A DNA stretch of 64,000 nucleotides from Pseudobdellovibrionaceae bacterium (lineage in GTDB: Bacteria; Bdellovibrionota; Bdellovibrionia; Bdellovibrionales; UBA1609), in contig JABJQG010000053.1 of assembly GCA_018663505.1 (NCBI GenBank), positions 144,239 through 208,238 on the forward strand, given 5' to 3'. This document shows positions 18,232-25,539 of the stretch, one piece after another (position 1 is the stretch's first letter; each line of letters starts with the position of its first letter). The notes under the pieces are model-generated. The model had not been told where the DNA came from. It did no database searches and was given only the letters and a program-made list of their open reading frames with translations. The translations under genes and the position numbers were made by a program.

Positions 18232-19278
18232 TTATCTTTTTTCCAGTGCTTCAAATACCCAGTTATGAATCATGGGTCGAAGACTTTTAAAATTATTTAA
18301 TTTCCGAGTTGGGTTTACCCTGTTGGACAATACAATAACCATCAAATCTGACTTTAAATCATACCAAAAAGAAGTTCCAGTAAAACCAGTGTGTCCCACC
18401 GAATTTAAATGAAAGTGGGGACCACAACTTGCTGCCCCTTTAGTTGGCATCATAAATCCCAGAGCCCAGTCATTGCCTGCTTTATACTTTTTTAAAAAAT
18501 GTTTTGCTGTTTTTTCACTCACAAAAGCTTTAGATCGATTTAAATAAGAACCCCTTAAGGATTTTGCCCAGCAAGCCACATCTTCCGCTCCACCAAACAA
18601 ACCCGCATGAGGCGCAATGCCCCCCATGGCCCAGGCATTATCATCATGCACTTCGCCCTTTAAATGTTTTTTGCGCCAAGGGCATTTTTCAGTGGGCGCA
18701 TAAGAGGAGCGTTTATATATAGGTTTGTTATTCTCGTTAAAATGAAGTTGGAAAAAGTGGTTTTTTGAATAGTTTTTCCGCCAAATATCTCCAAGTGATG
18801 ACTGTTCTATCTCCTGTAGCACTAGTCCTAAAACCCAAAAATCAATATCGGAATAAGCAAATTTTGGTTTTAATTTTTCCTTCAATATGAACTCTTTTAA
18901 TAAAATATTCTTCTCATCTATACTCTTCACAAGACTCAGTTTTTTGTAATAAGGACTCCACCAGTTTAAATAGGAGGTATGCGACAACAGATGTTTTATT
19001 TTAATTTGTTTATGGGGAAAATCAGTCAGGTATTTTGCAACAGTATCGTTTAAACTCAGCTTCTGCTTTTCCACCAACCTCATGAACACAGTGGTAGTAA
19101 ACAGGATTTTAGTTAAAGAAGCTAAATCATAATACTCATAGGACTTTCCATAATTAAGATGAATTTTTTTGCGGCCATGTTTAATGGCTAAAATTTCTGT
19201 GGCTTCTGGCCATAGATTTAAAGAGCTTTGCCTGTGAAACTGAATGTTTTCATCCAAAGCTCTCTCATATATATTCAT
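18232..19278 (-). CDS. Beta-lactamase-family serine hydrolase
   Basis: 348 aa, class C beta-lactamase / penicillin-binding fold. SLTK (in LASLTKILFTTT, about residue 54) is the SxxK nucleophile motif; YSD (about 142) replaces YxN; GHTGFTG (about 293-299) corresponds to the KTG box with His in the first place, as in esterase/peptidase members. No signal peptide is apparent, so it appears cytoplasmic, unlike most penicillin-binding proteins. It overlaps ldcA by 14 nt and precedes mpl, so a role in trimming recycled muropeptides is likely by context. True lactamase activity is not implied. Confidence 0.88.
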   Translation of the reverse strand: MNIYERALDENIQFHRQSSLNLWPEATEILAIKHGRKKIHLNYGKSYEYYDLASLTKILFTTTVFMRLVEKQKLSLNDTVAKYLTDFPHKQIKIKHLLSHTSYLNWWSPYYKKLSLVKSIDEKNILLKEFILKEKLKPKFAYSDIDFWVLGLVLQEIEQSSLGDIWRKNYSKNHFFQLHFNENNKPIYKRSSYAPTEKCPWRKKHLKGEVHDDNAWAMGGIAPHAGLFGGAEDVACWAKSLRGSYLNRSKAFVSEKTAKHFLKKYKAGNDWALGFMMPTKGAASCGPHFHLNSVGHTGFTGTSFWYDLKSDLMVIVLSNRVNPTRKLNNFKSLRPMIHNWVFEALEKR

Positions 19279-20158
19279 ACTGCGCCTTTAACTGAGCCTT
19301 AGATCCAAGCTGCAGTTCGCACTTTGTATTTACAGGCAAAGCAGGTTGGTTTTTCCCATGTCCCAGCTTTAAACCCATCAAAACAGGAATTTTTAATTTG
19401 CCTGACCAATTTAACAATACCTTAGATACTTTGCTTGTTCCGCCAGGCTCTTTTGCTCCTATAAATTCACCAAAAACTATTGCCCTTACACCATTTAAAG
19501 ATCCACTTAACAAGAGCTGGTTTAACATCCTATCTACTTTGTAGCCTCGTTCCCCAATGTCCTCCAGAAATAAAATTTTCCCTTTAAAATTCCATTGAAA
19601 TTCACTACCACATAGTGAACTTAAAGTGGCCAGGTTACCACCAGCTAACTTAGATTTTATAACCCTTTGTATTCTTGCCAAAGAATTTAGAGGTTTTAAG
19701 TTTTTAAAAATAATATTTTTCTTACCTCCATTTAAATAATCATAAGCCGAACGTAACGAAGCTTTAGTAATACGCCCCTCTGTACCCACTCCATCCAATA
19801 CTGGGCCATGCATCACCGACCAACCCCATTGATTGACGAAAAAAGAATGTAAAGCAGTAATGTCGCTATAACCCCAAATAAGCTTAGATTGACCCGGTTT
19901 TTTAAATTTCTTTAGAGCCGCAAGCTGTTCTATGCACCCGTAACCTCCACGAACACACCAAATCACCTGAGCATCAGAGTTCAAGGCTTGTCTAAAGTGT
20001 TCAATACGATGATCTAAACTATTGGCACATAATAAATCCTTACCAAAAAGACCTTTAGGAACCACAACTTCGTGGCCCTGCCCTCTTAGCAGTTGAATTG
20101 CATTTTTTAAATGATTTTTTTCACAGGGAAAGCCTGGTGCTATAACATATATTTTCAT
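19265..20158 (-). CDS. ldcA: LD-carboxypeptidase, S66 family
   Basis: Cleaves the terminal D-Ala from the murein tetrapeptide in the cytoplasm, giving the tripeptide that Mpl reuses. 297 aa. VWCVRGGYGCIEQL (about 71-84) is the family GGYG motif, GYSDITALH (about 98-106) holds the catalytic-serine region, FLEDIGERGYKVDRML and the C-terminal GLKLGHGKNQPALPVN supply the Glu and His of the Ser-Glu-His triad. First gene of the recycling operon. There is no clear Shine-Dalgarno sequence: a perfect hairpin ends 4 nt before the ATG, which may control translation. Confidence 0.94.
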   Translation of the reverse strand: MKIYVIAPGFPCEKNHLKNAIQLLRGQGHEVVVPKGLFGKDLLCANSLDHRIEHFRQALNSDAQVIWCVRGGYGCIEQLAALKKFKKPGQSKLIWGYSDITALHSFFVNQWGWSVMHGPVLDGVGTEGRITKASLRSAYDYLNGGKKNIIFKNLKPLNSLARIQRVIKSKLAGGNLATLSSLCGSEFQWNFKGKILFLEDIGERGYKVDRMLNQLLLSGSLNGVRAIVFGEFIGAKEPGGTSKVSKVLLNWSGKLKIPVLMGLKLGHGKNQPALPVNTKCELQLGSKAQLKAQYEYI

Positions 20159-20162
20159 ACAA

Positions 20163-20190
20163 ACAGGCTATCAATGGATTGATAGCCTGT
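20163..20190 (-). promoter_or_regulatory. Hairpin directly upstream of ldcA start
   Basis: ACAGGCTATCAAT and ATTGATAGCCTGT form a perfect 13-bp stem ending 4 nt before the ldcA ATG, where a Shine-Dalgarno sequence would be expected. It might block translation, protect the 5' end, or belong to the upstream gene's termination zone. Confidence 0.5.
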
Positions 20191-20225
20191 CAGGTGGATT
20201 TTTATTTTTTATTTTTGTATTCTGG

Positions 20226-20270
20226 TAAATCATTGAGTAAGATTTCAAAAATTTTACTCAATGATTTTTA
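20226..20270 (-). terminator. Hairpin terminator after the 243-aa secreted protein gene
   Basis: AAATCATTGAGTAA and TTACTCAATGATTT pair into a 14-bp stem with a 12-17 nt AT-rich loop, starting 3 nt after the stop codon. The T run is short (three to five). Confidence 0.55.
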
Positions 20271-20272
20271 AT

Positions 20273-21004
20273 CTATTCTTCGAGAAGACCTGAACAAGGT
20301 TCTTGTTCCGTTTTGACTCTGTCTTCCTTAAAGAATAGCGTGTTACCACCGTTTTTTCCACAAGTCTCATTTTTTATTTTTTCAATTAATGACTTAATAT
20401 TTTTACCAATCTCGTTTTCGTAAAATTGACTTGCTTCGTATGGAAATACCCTTTTTATACTGTCACCTTTATACATTTCCAGGTCAGCATTCTGTCGTAA
20501 TTCTATAAAACTTTGGGATCTCGTTTTACTAAAAACATCAAAATCTGCTAATAATGATTGCTCAACATATACACTTATCCTAGAAAATTTTGGATCTCGA
20601 TTTGCCACTTCAGCCTCGAAGTCCCCTTTTTCTAAAAATATTGCAAATGTAGAAGGAACCTTTAATAAGCTATCTACACCACTTGTCGCAAATTTTAAAT
20701 ATTCCCGTTCAATTAATGAATTATATCCCATAACAGCAGTTTCTCTTAAATGAGCATCAAATCTAAAGTATTCTCCTCTAAGATCTTCTGGTACCTCTTG
20801 ACTAGCCATTAATTCCATAACATCTATAGATAGACAATCCTTATGAACAAATACATTCTCTTTAGTTTCACTTGAGTTCTCAACACTAGTTTTAGTAAAG
20901 AAAAAACAAGGGGCTTCTGTCTTTGGTATTGCAGGCTTGTGTTGCGCAAATATTGGGCCCGCTGAAAATAAAAACACAGCAAGCCCTATTATTTTTGATT
21001 TCAT
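20273..21004 (-). CDS. Exported protein of unknown function, 243 aa
   Basis: The start is placed at the ATG at 21004 because AAAGGAGATAAA stands directly upstream and a normal signal peptide follows (MKSKIIGLAVFLFSAGPIFA). A longer frame opens at 21040 but lacks a ribosome site. The mature part is mixed alpha/beta, with four cysteines (about 34, 57, 221 and 237) that may form disulfides. No family recognised. The gene is alone, with a hairpin after it and a REP-like palindromic element upstream. Confidence 0.78.
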   Translation of the reverse strand: MKSKIIGLAVFLFSAGPIFAQHKPAIPKTEAPCFFFTKTSVENSSETKENVFVHKDCLSIDVMELMASQEVPEDLRGEYFRFDAHLRETAVMGYNSLIEREYLKFATSGVDSLLKVPSTFAIFLEKGDFEAEVANRDPKFSRISVYVEQSLLADFDVFSKTRSQSFIELRQNADLEMYKGDSIKRVFPYEASQFYENEIGKNIKSLIEKIKNETCGKNGGNTLFFKEDRVKTEQEPCSGLLEE

Positions 21005-21183
21005 TTTATCTCCTTTGAAAAAATAATTTAATTGAATCAAAAGCTATAATTGCAACTTGAGTGCCTGGAATTACAATATAATATTAATTAGTTAGATAAT
21101 CCAGATAGTTGAATAGCAATTATTGTCACTCTACTGTGTAATACCTATTCGACCATAAAGGTCTTTAGCTTATTTGTGGGGAA

Positions 21184-21351
21184 GTAAGGTACGGACCGAC
21201 TTTTGGTAGCGTAGCTGCATCATTTTCAAAATAATAAATGTGTTGAAAAAAAGATTTGCGAAGTGGTTAAGAGCTAAAATTCTAAAATTAGTTAGAGCAC
21301 ATCTAGGATTATGACACACTAAAGTTACCAAAAGTCGGACCGTACCTTACT
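21184..21351. repeat. 168-bp element bounded by 27-bp inverted REP-like repeats (copies C and D)
   Basis: The left end (21184-21210, GTAAGGTACGGACCGAC then TTTTGGTAGC) and the reverse complement of the right end (21325-21351) match at 25 of 27 positions. The core AAGGTACGGAC(C)GACTTTTGGT is related to copies A and B. The interior is AT-rich without a reading frame. This is the structure of a BIME/MITE-like non-autonomous element. Confidence 0.65.
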
Positions 21352-21377
21352 GCGCACCCTAGTGCCCTAGTGCTACC

Positions 21378-23738
21378 TTACTGACTAATGCTAATGCCAC
21401 CAGAAGTTGTTATAAAAGATTTTCCAGCATCACTCACTGTGACCCTTTGTGGAGAATTTGCACCTAAGCCATTTGTGGTTGAAAAACTTGTCCAGCTCAC
21501 AGATTCATCTACTGAAATCATAAGTCCTGATAAGGCTGTGGAAGCATAAATGACACCATAGTTATCAATGGAAATACCCTTAATATCATTCGTGGCTAAG
21601 CCTAAATCTGTATTTATATTTCTCCAGCTTGTGCCACCATCAACCGAAATACTTAAACCGCCAGGGGTAGCTAAATATATAAGGCCATTGGGGCTTAAAG
21701 TAACTTCATTTACAATACTTGAACCTAAACCATGGGCATCCGTAAAAGTGGTCCACGTGGTACCGCCATCTGAGGACACAGAAAGACCTAAATTTGTAGC
21801 TACATAGATCTTAAAATTAAAATCAACATAAATATCATTAATTGCATTGGTAGCAATTCCATTAGTGGAATCATAGGAGGCCCAGGTCGCTCCACTATTT
21901 GCTGATATAGACAAACCAATATCTGTGGCCACATAAATCGTACCCGATCTATCTACAAATATGTCAGAGACATTATTACTCACCAACCCTTCTGTGGTAG
22001 AATAATTCGTCCAAGAGGTTCCGTTATCATTAGATGTTCCTACCCCTGAGTCTGAGCTTCCCACCCATAGGTCATCTTGCCTGTCTACAAAAACACTCGT
22101 TATATTATTACTAGGTAGTCCATCTCCTGTATTTATGTTGGCCCATGTTGCGCCATTATTTGCACTTATTTGTAACCCAGCACCATAAGAAGCAGCAAAT
22201 AAAGTTGTGTTTGATTCTTTGTATGCCAGGTCTCTAAAATCATTAGTCGCAAAAGTATGATTATCAAATGCAAGAGTCCCTAAATCCGGTACTTTTGTTT
22301 TGTCCGTAAAAACTTCCATGGCAAAACGATCTCGATTGGTGTTCATAACGCCTGTGTGCGTCTCCCAAGTGTCGCCATCTTCAGAGGATAAGTTTGTTTG
22401 AGTATATGAACCGCTTGAACTTCCTGCCACGTACCACATTCTTCCATTAAAGGTCACCATCTCTCCATCCTCTCGAGAAGAAGGGATTACAAAATTATCT
22501 GTTTCGTTCCAGTTGTCTCCATCAATGGACCACCATACATTCGTGGAGCTGCCGCTTCCTCCCACCAACCACATTTTGTCATCAAACACAGTGCCCGCAT
22601 GAAAAGATCGAGAGGCTGGTAAAGTTAATCCACTTGTCCAAGTCACAGCATCATCAGTCCATTCAACAGCACCGCCATCTGCATACCACATTTTGCCATG
22701 ATAAGTGAATAGCTCCCCAGCCGTACTTCCGCCGTTTAGCCCTCCAATATTACTCCAACTATTTGCTGGATCCGATGAACTATAAACAAGTCCTGTATTT
22801 CCACCTACATAATATAAATTTTCATTGAAAACAGCTGTGTTCCCCCAATCAATTCCCGAGGGAAGAACTCCTGTTCTATTAATCCAAGTGGTTCCATCTG
22901 AACTTTCAAATACATTACTAGAGTTGGGATACCCACCAACAAACCACAATTTATCTTTATACACTTTCATAGCAGCTTCACCATGTGAAGAAGGCAAAAC
23001 GGCATCATATAAGGTCCAATCTATACCGTTGAAGGAAACTTCCACAGAATCCAATGTTGATCCATCATATCCTCCTACAGCATATATACCTGTACCACCC
23101 ACATGTATGGCTACATTTTCTGAATTACCATAACTATCTTGAACATTAATCACCGTGGTTCCAACATTATTACCCGAAAAGAAAACCCCTGAGTCAGACC
23201 CCACTGTTCCTTCTCCAGACACCAAAGAGTAGACGTAACCAGCTTCGGCCCCTCCCACTGCAGACAATGTTTTTTGTGAATTTACATTTGTACTCACTGG
23301 AGCCACTAATCGTAGACTCTTAACCTTAAGGTTCACTGTTTTTTCAGATACACTGACAATCTGTCCATCTAAATCCGTGACTGCATCATCAACCACAGAT
23401 ACAGTTAGCACTTCTTGACCATTGGGCACGGACTGTAAATCTAAGTCTAAGGTATAAGATGTAGCTGTAGCCATACTTAATGATAAATTGGAACCAAGGG
23501 TAGAAACCCCTCCAATAATACTAAGGGTAAAATCAGTAAGTGTTAGATTTTCTTGTGTCGAATTATATATGGGTGAACTAAAAACGATTGTAATCAAATT
23601 ACTTTGATCAATGTTTACTGAATAAGTAACATCGCTTGGTAACACACTCTCTTCAACAACTCCCTTGATGCCATCGTCATCAAAGCGACAGGATAAATTT
23701 AAGCTGAGCAATAGCAATATTAATAAGTATTTTTTCAA
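21378..23738 (-). CDS. Large lipoprotein with Ig-like domain and two beta-propeller-like repeat regions
   Basis: 786 residues. The signal peptide MKKYLLILLLLSLNLSC ends in a lipobox (NLSC), so Cys17 is probably lipidated. Residues about 30-200 look like one or two Ig/cadherin-like beta sandwiches. Residues about 210-470 contain kelch-like units of about 45 aa (WFVGGYPNSSNVFESSDGTTW type). Residues about 490-786 contain six to seven units of about 43 aa built on NGATW..., NNI.SVFVD and LWVGSS or IYVATDIGLS, matching the two-component-regulator propeller (Reg_prop) pattern. The likely role is surface binding; no enzyme motif is seen. Monocistronic. Confidence 0.88.
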   Translation of the reverse strand: MKKYLLILLLLSLNLSCRFDDDGIKGVVEESVLPSDVTYSVNIDQSNLITIVFSSPIYNSTQENLTLTDFTLSIIGGVSTLGSNLSLSMATATSYTLDLDLQSVPNGQEVLTVSVVDDAVTDLDGQIVSVSEKTVNLKVKSLRLVAPVSTNVNSQKTLSAVGGAEAGYVYSLVSGEGTVGSDSGVFFSGNNVGTTVINVQDSYGNSENVAIHVGGTGIYAVGGYDGSTLDSVEVSFNGIDWTLYDAVLPSSHGEAAMKVYKDKLWFVGGYPNSSNVFESSDGTTWINRTGVLPSGIDWGNTAVFNENLYYVGGNTGLVYSSSDPANSWSNIGGLNGGSTAGELFTYHGKMWYADGGAVEWTDDAVTWTSGLTLPASRSFHAGTVFDDKMWLVGGSGSSTNVWWSIDGDNWNETDNFVIPSSREDGEMVTFNGRMWYVAGSSSGSYTQTNLSSEDGDTWETHTGVMNTNRDRFAMEVFTDKTKVPDLGTLAFDNHTFATNDFRDLAYKESNTTLFAASYGAGLQISANNGATWANINTGDGLPSNNITSVFVDRQDDLWVGSSDSGVGTSNDNGTSWTNYSTTEGLVSNNVSDIFVDRSGTIYVATDIGLSISANSGATWASYDSTNGIATNAINDIYVDFNFKIYVATNLGLSVSSDGGTTWTTFTDAHGLGSSIVNEVTLSPNGLIYLATPGGLSISVDGGTSWRNINTDLGLATNDIKGISIDNYGVIYASTALSGLMISVDESVSWTSFSTTNGLGANSPQRVTVSDAGKSFITTSGGISISQ

Positions 23739-23863
23739 AATTACGTCCTATTGATTATATATTACGTATCGGTAATATATAATCAGGACTTAAGGCTTAT
23801 TTCACTAACTCATCTCAAAACAATACATAAACCATATTTAATTGTGAATATATGGGTGAGTAA

Positions 23864-24109
23864 CTTTGAGCTTATAGTGTCAAGGTTGACTGCTTTCCAT
23901 CCATGGGAGATCAGGGGCTAGCCGCCCCTGAAACCCGCAATTCTTCAACATCGTGTTGAAGAATCTATAGGTAGTTCATTTTATTAGGTCACCATGTGTT
24001 TCTTTTATAGATTCCCCCACACGACGTGGGGGAATTGGTGGGCTCGGGCCGCCATAGGCCCGATCTCCCATGGATGGAAAGCAGTCAACCTGACACTATA
24101 AGATCAAAG
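23864..24109. repeat. GC-rich palindromic element with long terminal inverted repeats and four internal hairpins
   Basis: Left end 23871-23912 and right end 24062-24102 are inverted copies of about 42 bp (CTTATAGTGTCA(A)GGTTG... through CATGGGAGATC) differing by one inserted A; a weaker match extends a few bases outward. Inside are perfect hairpins at 23912-23930 (AGGGGC/GCCCCT), 23940-23964 (ATTCTTCAACA/TGTTGAAGAAT), 24011-24035 (ATTCCCCCAC/GTGGGGGAAT) and 24044-24063 (TCGGGCC/GGCCCGA). It is much richer in GC than its surroundings and has no reading frame. It sits between purF and the lipoprotein gene. Confidence 0.8.
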
Positions 24110-24165
24110 CCACCCTTCATAAAAATTAAGAAAATATATTTAGATATGAGGCAGAATTAAAATTC

Positions 24166-25539
24166 CTAAAAAATCTCAGTAGGATACTTACCATTAAAAC
24201 AAGCAGCGCAATGGGTGTCTTCTGATCCATGTACTGCTTTCATTAAACCTTCCACAGACACATAAACTAAACTATCTGCACCTATAAAATCTCTAATTTC
24301 TTCAACGTCTTTTTCTGCAGCTATAAGCTGTTGTCGCTTAGGAGTATCTACTCCGTAGTAACAAGGACCTTTTGTGGGTGGAGAGGCTACGTAAAAATGC
24401 ACCTCTTTAGCTCCAGCTTGCCTTACAAGACTAATAATTTTTTTACTGGTTGTACCTCTTACCAGAGAGTCATCAATCACCACTACCCGTTTGCCTTCTA
24501 GAATACTCTTCTGAGGGTTCAGTTTTATTTTTACGCCAAAAGACCTAATGGATTGGCTGGGTTGAATAAAAGTACGACCAATATAGTGGTTTCGAATAAT
24601 TCCAAATTCAAAAGGAATTTTACTGGCATTTGAGAAACCAATAGCAGCTGGTACCCCACTATCTGGCACAGGAATTACAATATCTGCTTCCACAGGGTTT
24701 TCATGAAATAAAGTCGCTCCCATATTTTTACGAGCTTCATAAACGCTTTGACCAAAAACTAAAGAATCCGGCCGAGAAAAATAAACGTGTTCAAAAACAC
24801 ACTGTGACTTCTTCTTTTCAGAGGAAAATTTTTCCGAATGAGTGCCATTTTTATCCACCCAAAAAATTTCACCGGGCTCGATTTCTCTCTCATATGTGGC
24901 ACCAATAAGATCAAAAGCACAAGTTTCGGAAGCCACTACATAAGATATCTCACCATTGTCTAATTTTCTTGATCCTAGCACTAATGGACGAAACCCCTTA
25001 GGGTCACGCATAGCAATGAGTCGATCTTGAGTCATAATAACAAAGCTATAAGCACCTTCAAAATCTAGAACAGATTTTTTTAAACCCTTTATAATATTAT
25101 CGTCAGAATGTCTGGCTAATAAATGAAGTAAGGATTCTGTATCATTTGTTCCTTGAAAAATAGCACCTTGCTGAATAAGATGATCCCTCACTATATGTGC
25201 ATTTACGATATTTCCATTATGAGCAATAGCCACAGGACCTTTATGCAATTGGGCTGTTAAGGGCTGTACATTGGATAAATAATTCAACCCTGTTGTGGAG
25301 TATCTCACATGTCCAATGGCCGCAGAACCCTTTAGTTTTAGTAAATGCTCCTCTTGAAATACGTCACCAACAAGTCCAACACCTTTATGACTAATATGGG
25401 TTTCAGCATTTAAACTCACTATCCCAGCAGATTCTTGTCCTCGGTGTTGTTGTGCATACAAACCAAGATAAGTCATTCTCCCAGCTTCAGGGTCATTCCA
25501 AATTCCAAAAACAGCACACTCTTCACGCCAAGACTTCAA
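24166..25539 (-). CDS. purF: Amidophosphoribosyltransferase
   Basis: First committed step of purine synthesis: PRPP + glutamine to phosphoribosylamine. 457 aa. A seven-residue propeptide precedes Cys8 (MKSWREECAVFG), the glutaminase nucleophile freed by self-cleavage. The PRPP loop is VVVIDDSLVRGTTSKKI (about 354-370). Cysteines matching the four Fe-S ligands of the Bacillus-type enzyme are visible: SQCVFEHVYFSRPDS, GPCYYG and the C-terminal CAAC, so an oxygen-sensitive [4Fe-4S] form is likely. The start is a TTG inside the end of purL with GGAGAAG upstream; the genes overlap by 17 nt. Last gene of the purine operon. Confidence 0.97.
   Translation of the reverse strand: MKSWREECAVFGIWNDPEAGRMTYLGLYAQQHRGQESAGIVSLNAETHISHKGVGLVGDVFQEEHLLKLKGSAAIGHVRYSTTGLNYLSNVQPLTAQLHKGPVAIAHNGNIVNAHIVRDHLIQQGAIFQGTNDTESLLHLLARHSDDNIIKGLKKSVLDFEGAYSFVIMTQDRLIAMRDPKGFRPLVLGSRKLDNGEISYVVASETCAFDLIGATYEREIEPGEIFWVDKNGTHSEKFSSEKKKSQCVFEHVYFSRPDSLVFGQSVYEARKNMGATLFHENPVEADIVIPVPDSGVPAAIGFSNASKIPFEFGIIRNHYIGRTFIQPSQSIRSFGVKIKLNPQKSILEGKRVVVIDDSLVRGTTSKKIISLVRQAGAKEVHFYVASPPTKGPCYYGVDTPKRQQLIAAEKDVEEIRDFIGADSLVYVSVEGLMKAVHGSEDTHCAACFNGKYPTEIF

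Noticed and set aside
18232-19278. Call as an antibiotic-resistance beta-lactamase
   Set aside because: No signal peptide, altered YxN and KTG motifs, and placement in a murein-recycling operon point to a different hydrolase role.
23739-24165. tRNA-like fold in the palindromic element
   Set aside because: The four-hairpin layout recalls a cloverleaf, but there is no T-psi-C loop sequence, no anticodon arm of correct size and the acceptor-like stem is far too long.
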